Shown: positions 1 to 10,992, numbered from the stretch's first letter. The stretch is 64,000 nt of DNA from Odontocerum albicorne (GCA_949825065.1 OX463842.1:49083011-49147010); one strand, 5' to 3'. A program made the numbers and translations. Notes: generated by a model from the letters alone, not told the origin.

Positions 1-336
1 TTCAGAAAATATCAAAATTTTCAGAAACTAGAATAAAATAAAAAAAATAATTCGTATTAATATAAGTTATTGAATAATAATTCAATTTTATCAGAAATTT
101 CAATCAAAGGAAAAAATGGTATTGCATGTAACAAAAAATACTTTATAGGAAATATAGAGCCTTTACTTTTGAGAGAATCGATGTGATATGTTTGAAACAT
201 AACTCACACAAAAACATATCTGTCGTAGTTTATCTGTTTGGAAAAAATATTTACAAAAGAACTCAAGTAAAATGTAGACGTTTTTTGTTTCTTAGGAAAA
301 ATAAATCATTTAAGGCTTTGTAGGAAGCCAAACACA
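1..336. other. AT-rich spacer, nothing recognised
   Basis: AT-rich sequence with short homopolymer runs. I see no coding, RNA or repeat signature in it. Confidence 0.5.
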
Positions 337-678
337 TTACGCGTCGAGTGTGTTGTTTTCTTTTGGAAAACTTGGATCCAATATCTCTCTTCTCCCCTTC
401 CCCAGCATCCAGACCGTCGTCTTTGGCAAATTGATCCATCCTCTTCTCTTCCCCGGCACGTTGTCACCAGCCCATAAGTTTGCTATGGCCATAAGGCGAT
501 AAATTTGTTGGAGGCTTTTTTCGCCATGGTGTTGTTGAGTGGTGTGCGTGGATCTGATATTGGTTGGAGATGATTTATGGGGCGCACCAGCCGCGCCACT
601 TCGCTGCGCTGGACTCACCCCGATAATGGGGGTTGTACTTATATTAGAAAAATGTTTCAAACTCGATTTGAGCTTCAA
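337..678 (-). other. Unidentified open frame in a GC-raised island
   Basis: An open frame of about 113 codons lies on the minus strand in a patch (about 340-620) that is clearly richer in GC than its surroundings. The frame opens at a TTG, and the first ATG comes only about 62 codons in (MAIANLW), so as a stand-alone gene it would be about 50 residues. Its translation is Pro/Ser/Thr/His-rich at first (HTTQQHHGEK) and then basic (PGKRRGWINLPK). I recognise no family. It could be an exon, a piece of a mobile element or a chance frame in GC-rich DNA. No splice sites were established. Confidence 0.2.
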
Positions 679-819
679 ATAAGGACTGGAGAAGAAAGTT
701 TTTAAAACACATTTGTGTTTTGGGAAAATATTTTTAATAATCGAGAAAATATTTCACCCCGAATAGGATTTTTTTTTATTGTATTGCATGTATAATATTA
801 TACATATGATAATGTTTTA

Positions 820-1200
820 TTGTACATACATACCATCACATCGTTTTTCTAGTGGAGTAGGCAGAAAGGATAAAGCGTCCAACTTTCTTATCTCGTTACA
901 TATATTTAACTTCTTTTACATACATACAGCCACTACGATTTCTCTTACTTATATTTCCCTCAAAATATTATTTGCTTGATCCAATCATATTTTCCTTGAC
1001 CTTTCTTTCGTTAGTTTACATTTCTTCATTTATTCGTTTCACGAGCCCAAACCATCTCAGAATATTCATCAAATCCCTAACCACTTTATTTTGTATTCTA
1101 TCATGGATAGTCTCCTCGGTTATTATTCTAAGTACACGCTTTCTTACAGAATTTATTCGTTTTTTTTTTCAGATTTTTTCTCCGTTCATATTCCTCTACA
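820..1200 (-). mobile_element. Degraded LINE 3' coding remnant
   Basis: The sequence resembles, segment by segment, the copies at 48.94-49.26, 56.22-56.72 and 59.79-60.23 kb: a GTAGGCAGAA-like block, a TTATCTCG-like block, then TTGATCCAATCATATTTTCC and a C/T-rich stretch. In the best copy (56.2 kb) the minus strand reads the C-terminus of a LINE polyprotein. Here all frames are broken. Family resemblance is known from Lepidoptera; the boundaries are approximate. Confidence 0.5.
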
Positions 1201-1265
1201 ACAGTCAATGCTTTTTTGTAAAATTTATAATATGGAGGCTTTATTTCCCAATCTTCTGTAACTAA

Positions 1266-2033
1266 CCAGCCATCATGTTTCGGTTAGCTATAAGAGACTT
1301 TGAATAAAAGGAATGTATGTATAAATTGTCCTTTAATTACTTTTATCTTTGAGGAGAAGAGGCTCTTTTTTATTTTGAGTGAGAAGTGAAGAATTTATAT
1401 TCTTGCTCTAGATTTTTTTTTTGCAAGGATAAGGAAAAAACGGGAGATTTAAAAATAGCAAGAGGGAAAAATAAGCTACATAACTGAAAGGAGTTGTTTT
1501 TGAAGAACACGAATAACTATGCAAGGATCGTATGAGAAAAGAATAGTAAATTATAGTTTATTAAGGATCTGTAGTGCAAATATCATAGAATAAATAAGTT
1601 TAAACACGTTATTAAGATTTTTTTCATAAGGAACAAAATTCTCCAACTGAAATGCAATTTTCAGTGTGAGAAAGACTATAAAAAACAGAGATCGAAAAAA
1701 ATCGAGTCCAATTGATATTATTTTGAATGTCTTGTTAAAATATTATTGGTGAAGGTATCGTTAGCTAAATATCAGAGATAAGACCAGCTTACAAGAAAAA
1801 AAAAGGTGGTGTGTTTAAATATTCTTGAAAAAACAATGTTTTTTTAATCGACATCAATCATTTTACGTGTATTACGTAAAACTTGACATTTCTAAAAATA
1901 TTTTGATTTAATACAAATTCTTACAGTGCTTATAAAATATAATAATTTATAAAGCCCAGTTAAGAATTCAGCCCTAGAGCACTTCATGAGTTTATATAAG
2001 GTACAGTAAAACACCAATTCATTCAGGGGAAAG
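1266..2033. other. AT-rich spacer, nothing recognised
   Basis: No convincing reading frame, RNA or repeat seen. Homopolymer A/T runs only. Confidence 0.45.
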
Positions 2034-2442
2034 AAGGTTTAGGATATGTATCCTAGAGGGAAGAGATGATGAGGATGGTTTGTTGATAAATAATAAAACA
2101 CGTTAGATCGCAATGCGGAAAGAGAGTCCAATTTTATTAGTAACGTAGGTATTTATATATTTTTAGAATGCGCTCGCGATATGCCTACGTCTCGTTTCTG
2201 TGAATGCAAAACGATTAATTGTTGTATGTAGGTATCATTCAAATACGGAACTAGCGAGATAGCCGTGGTGCGTTCTCGCTCCGGTTGAATGGCCGGCGTG
2301 TGACCTTCGGACTTGAATGGCCGGCGTGTGAACTTTGGACTGTTTATTTTGATTTCGTCGAGGAATGCGAAGGTCATCTCATCGGTAATTGACCGTATGT
2401 ATGAATACCCACAGTATTCGAGTGGGCGACCGCCACAAAGGT
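2034..2442 (-). mobile_element. Solo LTR with 5-bp target duplication
   Basis: The body (2039-2437, 399 bp) is flanked on both sides by AAGGT (2034-2038 and 2438-2442), a 5-bp target duplication. Read on the minus strand it begins TGTGG and ends CCTAA. It shares blocks with the solo LTR at 12.06 kb and with the LTR pair at 34-36 kb: GCAATGCGGAAAG, a TATA-like GTATTTATA block, and the CTTCTGTGAATGC-like block. Within it a ~28-bp segment (GAATGGCCGGCGTGTGA) is tandemly duplicated near 2285-2335. No internal coding region adjoins it, so it is a solo LTR left by recombination between two LTRs. Confidence 0.8.
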
Positions 2443-3114
2443 CTTAAAGTAAATGAATTCTGCACGTTAATATGCTAGGAATCTGAGACTTGAGTATACC
2501 AAGCAAACATCCTTACCACAAGACCAAACGTAGATAATTTTGACATTAGAGTAAATATTTAATCTTTAAGCAAAGTTTTGTGAGAAAAGTAAATTTTGTG
2601 GTAAATTTAAGAGGATTTTTCGATATTTTTTCATTAATAGAAATAATCACATACTCGTATTTTTGATTGGTTATGAAATACATGGAAAATAGTTAATGAT
2701 TATCGAATAAGAACCAATGCGGTAGTTTTTTTTTTGGTAAATATGTTAAGTGGAAATTAAATTTAAAAATTAAAATCTTCAATTGCACTCTCCTTACAAA
2801 CGAACATGTCGTCAGGCTGCGTCTATTGTGTAGTAGGCAAATATAACAGATATTCATACTTTCTATAAAAGCATACAAACTATCACCTCTTCCACATGCA
2901 TATATCTCGTCATAAAAATGAAATAATGCCTGTGAATATAATTAATATAAATATAAAACTCTTCTAGATTCTTTCATTAACAAACTTCATTTTGAAAAGC
3001 ATTTTCTGATATTCATGTGTGAAAAACAGTATTTTTAATAAATTTGCTTATAAAAAATAACTTTTATACAGATTTTAAATAATCTAGTTAGAAATTAATT
3101 AAATTAACCGGAAA
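2443..3114. other. AT-rich spacer, nothing recognised
   Basis: Low-complexity AT-rich DNA. The short open frames are not family-like. Confidence 0.45.
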
Positions 3115-3116
3115 TA

Positions 3117-4072
3117 CGAGGCGTATCCAGAAAGTAAGTGTACTGAGGCTCTCAGGACCGGATGGATTTTATTTTTCGACATGTTGACTACACTTCCGTG
3201 TAGCCTGACCCTTCCCCTCCGCAACGAGACCGGTTCGAGGTCAGTACATTGAGATGTGTCGACGCGACAACACGTTTCGTGAAAAATGTAAATCCAATCT
3301 CCCGCCAAGTGCGAAATACGGGGCGTCATCCGTTATCTCGTTTGGAAGGGAAAACCTCCGGTTGAGGTTTATAATGAGGTGAAAACTGCACATGGTGATA
3401 AAGCTATGAATCGCACGAGTGTGTACAAGTGGTGTCGCGAGTTTAAAAACGTAGTACGTCTGTGCATGATGATCAGAGGAGCGTAAGACCTTCAATTGTG
3501 ACTGACGAAATTGACGAAATTGTTTTGGGACTGTCAAGGCATAACTTTAATTGAATATATGCCTCAAGAGGAGACCATCAACTCTGCAAGATACTGTGAG
3601 ACCCTAAAAAAAATTGCGGAGGGTGATTCAGAACAAGAGGAGAGGCATGCTGACAAAGGAATTCTGCCTGCTACACGACAATGCCAGACCACACACGGCC
3701 AACGCCACGAAGGAACTGCTCGCCTCGTTTAAATGGGATGTCCTGAACCATCCCGCGCATTCCCCTGACCTAGAACCTTCAGATTACTACCTCTTTACCT
3801 CCCTAAAGCTGCACATGGATGGAAAAAGGTTTTCAACCGACGAGGAGGTAAAGGAGGAGGTGGAGAAGTGGACGAAGGGGTTGGCGGAAAACTACTTCGA
3901 GGAAGGCATCAAAAAGTTGATACCCCGCTTCACCACCTGCATTGAGAGGAATGGCGACTATGTCGAAAAATAGCTTACATATGTACTACGGTAACCACGT
4001 AATTTTTTTGTTGAAATAAAAAAAAAAATAACCTACAAAAATTCAGTACACTTACTTTCTGGACTTACCTAG
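3117..4072 (+). mobile_element. Internally deleted mariner element
   Basis: A 956-bp element between two TA dinucleotides (3115-3116 and 4073-4074). The ends are inverted repeats sharing the block TCCAGAAAGTAAGTGTACTG (left end as written, right end reverse complement); the outermost ten bases have diverged. A full mariner is about 1.3 kb, so roughly 350 bp is missing. The remaining coding parts are described separately. It is non-autonomous and decayed. Confidence 0.85.
3297..3973 (+). pseudogene. Broken mariner transposase
   Basis: The N-terminal helix-turn-helix part is readable (VIRYLVWKGKPPVEVYNEVK, then MNRTSVYKWCREFKN), followed by a frameshift near 3450 into RTSVHDDQRSVRPSIVTDEI-like sequence. 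The reading then jumps directly to a C-terminal part (WDCQGITLIEYMPQ). A second frameshift lies near 3610-3615. After it comes HDNARPHTAN with the second catalytic Asp and SPDLEPSDYY with the third, spaced 34 residues apart, ending GDYVEK at a TAG. The region around the first catalytic Asp is deleted. The spacing places it in the mariner DD34D group. It cannot make an active transposase. Confidence 0.85.
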
Positions 4073-4074
4073 TA

Positions 4075-5850
4075 TGATAACTAAGAAAGAATGTTGAGAC
4101 GGTTTGACCATAAAGAGAAAATGAGTAGCAAAAAAATGTTTCACCATTATGGTAAACATTTCTAGACATTCCAGCTGGAATACCTTAAAACAACTCCATC
4201 CAAGTCAGTCATCAGCCTGATATTTCATGTCTTCAATCTAAATTTAAGTCTATCGTCCTTTCCACACTTCTCTTTGAGTCCGAGATTTGGGTTCCCAATA
4301 AAAGGTTTTGGGAGCCTTGAAATGTTCCACTAGCGTTTCCTTCGTCGCATCTTTTGGATCTACTGGAGCGAGATATTGCAAATGTCTCGTTTTGCAACGT
4401 TCTAACTAGACAGTCGAGGATATGACTGTAAATGCAATATTGAGGAGGACCGGACATTAATAGGCAGAAGAAGCGTCACTGACTTTGTGTGGAGCATCTA
4501 AAGACTGGAAGTGGTGGCTCAAGATCGTAGAATGTGGAGAGTCATCTATTCTTGAGCTGATGGCGTCTCATCAGATAGACGTATGAGAAACAGTTTATCA
4601 GACACTGTGAATCTCTCTATCGCAACACCTGTCCTCTCTGACACCAGCATCATTCAATTGGCATGTATTCTCCATTCCCTATCATCTAATTGGCATGTGT
4701 TTTCCAAATCAAGAAGCCTTTTTGGTTGAACCTTGATTAAATGCCAAGCCTACAAACAACGAGCTTAAAACTATATGTACCGTATGTACGAGTATATACT
4801 CAGTTTTAAAAATAATGTGAATTATCTTTTAAATTCAATTTATGAAAATTGTAACATTTTGTTTCCTAGCACATGTTATAAGATTCAGCTAAAGGCAAAA
4901 AAGTTCTGTGTAGCTCGTTCAGAATGGAAAAGCTTCATGGAAAAAGTCGCTTATTTTGTGAAGAAAAAAATCTCCGAACTTCGGGGAGACATGATTGCTA
5001 AAGTTGTGTCGTACGCACTTCTGCTTTGCAGAAAAAAATGCTCTAATTTTGAACTCAAAGTTTTGAAAACTTTTTCACAATATTAACACGTTATTTTATT
5101 CCGTTTAAACCAAAAATTGAAATGTTTACATTTATTTGTTTAAATAAAAAAACGTACGTTTGTTTTATTTAATTAAAACAATATAATTGGTTTATTTAAA
5201 CATGACATTACTTTTTATTAATACATCATTTATGAAAAAAACAACAACAGGTAATTCAAAGTGTACACGCAAATTATATGAATCTTGGTGTATTGCCGTT
5301 CATTTAACGTGCCTCCAGTAATCTAGGTCTTTGCCTGTATCTTGTTGAGAATATATAATATGGAAAAACAAATTAATGTTGTTTTCCGATTGTTATTTAT
5401 ACCCTTGATCAACAATTTGAAGACAGTGAAATTAATTAAATGTATGTATCGCGCGAATCAAACCCATTCTCCATCATTCCAAACAGACCAAAACGTCCAA
5501 ACAGACCAAAATAATCACCAAAAATACACCGTACTCAAGAGTTCACACAAACCTTTGGTACAAGTCCTCCCTCCTGCAAGCTAAATTACTCAAACTCGTG
5601 TTATAATAACAATATTGCTCCGATCCACTGCCTGATTTTTTTGCCAGTATTACATACATTGGATAGATAGCATAGTTTCGGTATACAATAACTACCTTAA
5701 AGAATATTTGCATTTATATTTGAGAGTTTATTATTTATTTATTAATTTTATATTTGATACACATTTAACTCAATTGCAACAAATAACAAGAAATAAAATA
5801 AATTAATTAATAAAAGTTTAAATAAACTATAATTGTTTCTGTGAGTAAAG
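4075..5850. other. Spacer, no gene supported
   Basis: About 4200-4570 is less AT-rich and may be an old repeat, but I cannot place it. At 4775 an ATG opens a 103-codon frame ending at 5086 (Lys-rich, FVKKKISELRGDM); it matches no family I know and lies in AT-rich DNA, so it is treated as chance. 5100-5220 holds weakly inverted TTTAAATAAA-type sequence, and 5700-5830 is nearly all A/T. Confidence 0.35.
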
Positions 5851-5857
5851 ATAAATT

Positions 5858-6010
5858 CAGATCATGAACCACATCATACTCAGCTGTCCACTGATGAGAT
5901 CTCTGGAGGCGTCCAGGATCTATATAGCGTCACAACAGACGTTGTTACCTGGTTGGAGCAGACATACTACGTGTGACGACCAAACACAGAAGAACAAAAA
6001 CAATGATATT
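5858..6010 (+). pseudogene. LINE reverse-transcriptase C-terminal scrap
   Basis: One frame reads MNHIILSCPLMRS followed by LPGWSRH. This resembles the His/Cys-Pro stretch near the C-terminus of Jockey/CR1-type LINE polyproteins (pattern H-I-x-x-x-C-P-L). Only about 45 residues are visible and no upstream polymerase motifs are present. The call rests on this single motif. Confidence 0.35.
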
Positions 6011-6246
6011 TATGCCTTTCTGTGAAGTGACACAGGCGCTATACCCACAAAGTTTATTGAGGAGTTCAATCCTTAATTTATCCATCGAGATGTGGAAGAT
6101 ATCAGTATCGGAAAAGTGATTCAAGAAAATCATTACATTTGTATAAAACTATTTTACACATTCTTCACATTAAAACACATTTTAATAAACCATGAAAAAA
6201 CCACAATATTAAAAAGAGTTGAAGAATTAACTGAATAAAGCTGACT

Positions 6247-6489
6247 AATAATTTTTATATAGGAAAGACATGATGGTCCTTTAAAAATAGATTTCGTGAA
6301 CACAAATCCGCCTTAACAAATCCTCTAATTTATTCTGAAATGGCTAATCATTGTCACCATGAAAATCATACTTTTTCTATCGATGATGCCAAATACTTAC
6401 ATATCAGTAGTAACGGAAATAAAATGGACAGATTAGAGGCACTAGAAATTTCTAAGTCAGTACACCGAGGTAAATATCTGGTAAACACA
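6247..6489 (+). pseudogene. PLE GIY-YIG endonuclease fragment
   Basis: A single frame gives NNFYIGKT (the YIG half of the GIY-YIG motif), a TGA stop, then WSFKNRFREHKSALTNP, SEMANHCHHENHTF and KYLHISSNGNKMDRLEALEI. This order, YIG-K-T-x-R then F-K-x-R-F-x-E-H, is that of Penelope-like endonucleases. The stop falls where the family normally has the catalytic-arginine region; a TGA from CGA by CpG decay is a plausible explanation. The upstream GIY strand and any reverse transcriptase are missing. The frame is lost at the first tandem junction because the repeat length (155 bp) is not a multiple of three. Confidence 0.7.
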
Positions 6490-8665
6490 CTGAAATGGCT
6501 AATCATTGTCACCGTGAAAATCATACTTTTTCTATCGATGATGCCAAATACTTACATATCAGTAGTAACGGAAATAAAATGGACAGATTAGAGGCCCTAG
6601 AAATTTCTAAGTCAGTACACCGAGGTAAATATCTGGTAAACACACTGAAATGGCTAATCATTGTCACCGTGAAAATCATACTTTTTCTATCGATGATGCC
6701 AAATACTTACATATCAGTAGTAACGGAAATAAAATGGACAGATTAGAGGCCCTAGAAATTTCTAAGTCAGTACACCGAGGTAAATATCTGGTAAACACAC
6801 TGAAATGGCTAATCATTGTCACCGTGAAAATCATACTTTTTCTATCGATGATGCCAAATACTTACATATCAGTAGTAACGGAAATAAAATGGACAGATTA
6901 GAGGCACTAGAAATTTCTAAGTCAGTACACCGAGGTAAATATCTGGTAAACACACTGAAATGGCTAATCATTGTCACCGTGAAAATCATACTTTTTCTAT
7001 CGATGATGCCAAATACTTACATATCAGTAGTAACGGAAATAAAATGGACAGATTAGAGGCCCTAGAAATTTCTAAGTCAGTACACCGAGGTAAATATCTG
7101 GTAAACACACTGAAATGGCTAATCATTGTCACCGTGAAAATCATACTTTTTCTATCGATGATGCCAAATACTTACATATCAGTAGTAACGGAAATAAAAT
7201 GGACAGATTAGAGGCACTAGAAATTTCTAAGTCAGTACACCGAGGTAAATATCTGGTAAACACACTGAAATGGCTAATCATTGTCACCATGAAAATCATA
7301 CTTTTTCTATCGATGATGCCAAATACTTACATATCAGTAGTAACGGAAATAAAATGGACAGATTAGAGGCACTAGAAATTTCTAAGTCAGTACACCGAGG
7401 TAAATATCTGGTAAACACACTGAAATGGCTAATCATTGTCACCGTGAAAATCATACTTTTTCTATCGATGATGCCAAATACTTACATATCAGTAGTAACG
7501 GAAATAAAATGGACAGATTAGAGGCCCTAGAAATTTAGTCAGTACACCGAGGTAAATATCTGGTAAACACACTGAAATGGCTAATCATTGTCACCGTGAA
7601 AATCATACTTTTTCTATCGATGATGCCAAATACTTACATATCAGTAGTAACGGAAATAAAATGGACAGATTAGAGGCACTAGAAATTTCTAAGTCAGTAC
7701 ACCGAGGTAAATATCTGGTAAACACACTGAAATGGCTAATCATTGTCACCATGAAAATCATACTTTTTCTATCGATGATGCCAAATACTTACATATCAGT
7801 AGTAACGGAAATAAAATGGACAGATTAGAGGCACTAGAAATTTCTAAGTCAGTACACCGAGGTAAATATCTGGTAAACACACTGAAATGGCTAATCATTG
7901 TCACCGTGAAAATCATACTTTTTCTATCGATGATGCCAAATACTTACATATCAGTAGTAACGGAAATAAAATGGACAGATTAGAGGCCCTAGAAATTTCT
8001 AAGTCAGTACACCGAGGTAAATATCTGGTAAACACACTGAAATGGCTAATCATTGTCACCGTGAAAATCATACTTTTTCTATCGATGATGCCAAATACTT
8101 ACATATCAGTAGTAACGGAAATAAAATGGACAGATTAGAGGCACTAGAAATTTCTAAGTCAGTACACCGAGGTAAATATCTGGTAAACACACTGAAATGG
8201 CTAATCATTGTCACCGTGAAAATCATACTTTTTCTATCGATGATGCCAAATACTTACATATCAGTAGTAACGGAAATAAAATGGACAGATTAGAGGCACT
8301 AGAAATTTCTAAGTCAGTACACCGAGGTAAATATCTGGTAAACACACTGAAATGGCTAATCATTGTCACCGTGAAAATCATACTTTTTCTATCGATGATG
8401 CCAAATACTTACATATCAGTAGTAACGGAAATAAAATGGACAGATTAGAGGCACTAGAAATTTCTAAGTCAGTACACCGAGGTAAATATCTGGTAAACAC
8501 ACTGAAATGGCTAATCATTGTCACCGTGAAAATCATACTTTTTCTATCGATGATGCCAAATTCTTACATATCAGTAGTAAGTAGTAAGGATAATAAATTG
8601 GACAGATTAGAGGTACTAGAAATTTCTAAGTCAGTACACTGAGCTGAACATCTGGTAAACACATA
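6334..8665 (+). repeat. 155-bp tandem array, 15 units
   Basis: The segment from TGAAATGGCTAATCATTG to TATCTGGTAAACACAC recurs fifteen times head to tail. Successive ATGGCTAATC starts are at 6340, 6495, 6650, 6805, 6960, 7115, 7270, 7425, 7577, 7732, 7887, 8042, 8197, 8352 and 8507. All periods are 155 except unit 8 (152, a 3-bp loss near 7537). The units are almost identical and differ mainly at two sites (CACCATG/CACCGTG and GGCACT/GGCCCT); the last unit is more diverged. Each unit codes for the end of the PLE endonuclease domain, so the array arose by amplification inside the element. The 83-codon frames seen in each unit are by-products, not genes. Confidence 0.95.
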
Positions 8666-8802
8666 TATCCCAAAAACCTCTCCGCCGTTGGCCGAAATCG
8701 TCCCATGCCTCCCTTAGCCTTCAGTCCCCAGCTCGAATGTCCCCAACCGTTGAAGCGTGTGTATCGGTACCAGTTCGAACATAATTAAGTCTTGTTTGTA
8801 CT

Positions 8803-8840
8803 CCCCTGAAGATGAGGTGAAAGCCTTGAAACCGGTAGGG
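8803..8840 (+). ncRNA. Hammerhead-like core in PLE family-1 tail
   Basis: The order is CTGAAGA (fits CUGANGA), a short stem II (GAGG with CCTT), GAAA, then CCGGTA and GGG. This is the order of a hammerhead ribozyme with a minimal stem III (ACCGGT). Stem I would be only CCC/GGG and is weak. Hammerheads with very short stem III are reported from Penelope-like elements; whether this one cleaves is unknown. Confidence 0.4.
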
Positions 8841-9023
8841 TTATACCGTTACAAAAAGGGGAATAAACAGTGTTTGATAAAATAAATAACCAAGTTGAAG
8901 AATTCTATAATTAGGGAAGTATGTTTTTAGATAACGGAAAGGTAAAATAAAGTCAATGGGGTAGTAAAATTAATAAATTCAAATCAAGCAATATCAAGAT
9001 ACGGTGGTACACAACATCGTGTA

Positions 9024-9172
9024 AGTGTCAATTGCTGTAGCATCGAGGTTCTGGTATCGCGTGCTCAGCTGCGTTGGTCTAGATATTTAGCTCGCATGCC
9101 GGATTCCAGACTTCCAAGAAAATATCTTTATGGTAAGGTGACGAAGTGCAGAAAAAAATACGGTGAATAGCA
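9024..9172 (+). pseudogene. LINE C-terminal coding scrap
   Basis: A frame reads VLVSRAQLRWSRYLARMPDS then RLPRKYLYGKVTKCRKKYGE and a stop. The pattern LRW-x-x-(H/Y)-x-ARM-x-DSR-x-P-(K/R) is a hallmark of the C-terminus of several LINE polyproteins. About 48 residues remain, with nothing readable on either side. Confidence 0.55.
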
Positions 9173-9895
9173 CGTGATATAGAAAAACATACTGCATGAG
9201 ATTCTCAAATACAATAAATAAATTCACAACACAACTAGGGATCTCCGTGGGTTGTCAATTATCCATATTAGGTAGTATATCCAAGACGTACTATGGAGAA
9301 ATGTAAGTTACTTGCCTACTACAGGGGTTCTGATTTGATTACTGGCTTCAAAGTAATCAATAAATTTGATGACAACTTTTGATTATCATCTATCTGGCAA
9401 CCCAAAATCAGAAAAAATATATTTTCAATGAATAGCTAAACCTTACATCATATAAAGTAATAATTTATCCACAGCATCCCAAATTCTTAAGCCGTTTACA
9501 TTATTTCACTGAATAGACATAAATGAAAGGGGATTCATAAAAAACAAAGAGTATATCAGAGTGTTGATTGCTACTGAAATTAAGCTTATTAATACAAATG
9601 CCATTCTAGCAGGAGCTGCAAAGAGTGTACTACCCTTTCAGACTACATTTCCGCAGAATCGTATTAACGGTTTCGCGTAAAAATTCACAAATTCGCTGAA
9701 TTCGCGCCGGATTATGCCACCTATACCGACACACAATGAGTGTGGATTGGGGACGGTTAAATTTTAATGCGTCAGTAAAAAGGGTGTATCGTAGGGGAGT
9801 CAAAACTTTCCCTTGTTCACACTGAATTATTTAAAATTGACAGGTGCTGTTTTCGGTAAAAATGTATTTACAAATAAAAGTATATTTGTTTAAAA
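9173..9895. other. Spacer, nothing recognised
   Basis: No supported frame or repeat. A short GC-richer patch (9640-9760) has no identifiable content. Confidence 0.4.
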
Positions 9896-9897
9896 TA

Positions 9898-10435
9898 GGG
9901 TAGATTGGGGGAAGATGCCGTAGTTTTTTTTTGTAAAATCGTCTGTTGGTTTTATTTGTTATTCATTATACTCTTGTTAAAATTGATACTTTTGTGTATA
10001 AATTAAAAATATATTTAACTTTAAAAATATTATGAAACACTTTGAAAAAAATTATTCGTTAACGCTTGCATTTCGGCATCTTACCCTAATATTGGGGTAA
10101 GATGGCTGTCCATTTAATGGTAAGACGCCTTATGGGGTTTCAATGTTAAATACACCTTTGAGTTTTTTCGATAATATTGAAAGTTTGACTTGCTTTATAC
10201 ACAGTCATTCTATCTTGTTTGACAGCTTTAAAAGTATTTTGAAGATCATTTTCAGTACACGAACCCCGATTAGTTTTTCTTTGGTAAGATCTAGGCATTT
10301 CTGAAAAAAAAAATGATCGAATTAATTCCCATAAGTAATTTAAAACAACGAAGACAACAACCAGACATCTTACCCCAAGGGAAAACTACCGGCATCTTTC
10401 GCGAAAAAAAAATCGTCATCTTACCCCGAAGTGTT
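9898..10435 (-). mobile_element. pogo-like DNA transposon remnant
   Basis: The left end (GGGGGAAGATGCCG followed by a T run) and the reverse complement of the right end (GGGGTAAGATGACG followed by a T run) form imperfect terminal inverted repeats. Further copies of the GGGGTAAGATG box lie inside (10081-10105, 10365-10380). The minus strand holds the start of a pogo-type transposase (separate entry). At about 540 bp the element is a deletion product. Exact ends are uncertain by several bases. Confidence 0.6.
10146..10298 (-). pseudogene. pogo-like transposase N-terminus
   Basis: From an ATG on the minus strand the frame reads MPRSYQRKTNRGSCTENDLQ, then FKAVKQDRMTVYKASQTFNI, and stops after 50 residues. 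MPR-x-Y-x-RK(T/S)-x-RG-x-(W/C)-(S/T) followed by a psq-type helix-turn-helix is typical of the pogo/Tigger superfamily. The pipsqueak-like helix region is present, but the CENP-B-like domain and the DDE domain are missing. No function is expected. Confidence 0.6.
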
Positions 10436-10890
10436 GGACAAGACTCCAGTCCGCTTACTAACATATTAGAAGGGGGAACTGGCCTCCATTTTACTTACGC
10501 GGAAAGGCCAGACACTATACTCTCTAAAACTATCCGAATTATTTATTTCCCGTTTAAACTACGGCTTATACAACTAAGAAAACAAGGCACATGTAAAATG
10601 GTTTGACACTTGCCAGATAAGTTGGGACGAAATAACAATAAAAACTACCACTAAAAACTGATAAAAACTAACGAAAATGGAATACACTTGTCCCTATTGA
10701 AGCTTCTCTCACACAACTGGCCGGCGTCCCCCTATCGCACCTGCACATAAGAGAACCATGTGACACGGCAACTTGTCCAACACGGCGTCTCACCCCCACT
10801 CACCTTATCATTTATCAGAAACTTAATGGTGTCGTTCTAAATTTGTTTATTTATAGATTATTTATAGTTAAGGCATTAATATTGTGGAGG
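10436..10890. other. Spacer, nothing recognised
   Basis: About 10440-10800 is moderately GC-richer than average. The open frame from 10313 runs through the pogo-like end into it and shows no domain. Confidence 0.35.
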
Positions 10891-10954
10891 TTTAAAGACA
10901 CTGTAATTTGTTTTTATCAAATACTGATTATTCCACTTTTTTGTAACGGTATAA

Positions 10955-10992
10955 CCCTACCGGTTTCAAGCCTTTCACCCCATCTTCAGGGG
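10955..10992 (-). ncRNA. Hammerhead-like core, left arm of foldback
   Basis: Minus-strand CTGAAGA, a short stem II (here GGGG with GCTT rather than GAGG with CCTT), GAAA and CCGGTA, then GGG. It has the same arrangement as at 8803. Stem I is weak and activity is untested. Confidence 0.35.

Larger units (their letters stand above)
6247..8897 (+). mobile_element. 3' end of a Penelope-like element (family 1)
   Basis: Three parts line up as the 3' end of a Penelope-like retroelement. First is the GIY-YIG endonuclease core (6247-6335, NNFYIGKT then FKNRFREHKSA). Second is the endonuclease C-terminus, here amplified as a tandem array (6334-8665). Third is the native C-terminal tail (8640-8700, EHLVNTYIPKTSPP) followed by a 3' untranslated region that ends in the family-1 tail seen elsewhere in the window (8790-8897). 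The reverse transcriptase is absent, so the copy is 5'-truncated. The tail matches the copies at 10.9-11.4, 16.7-17.0, 45.5 and 52.2 kb, which shows that those are PLE 3' ends as well. Confidence 0.75.

Noticed and set aside
6340..8642. A row of near-identical 83-96-codon plus-strand frames that look like a tandem gene family
   Set aside because: They are produced by the 155-bp tandem repeat; each frame runs across a unit junction where the endonuclease reading is broken, and the repeat length is not a multiple of three.
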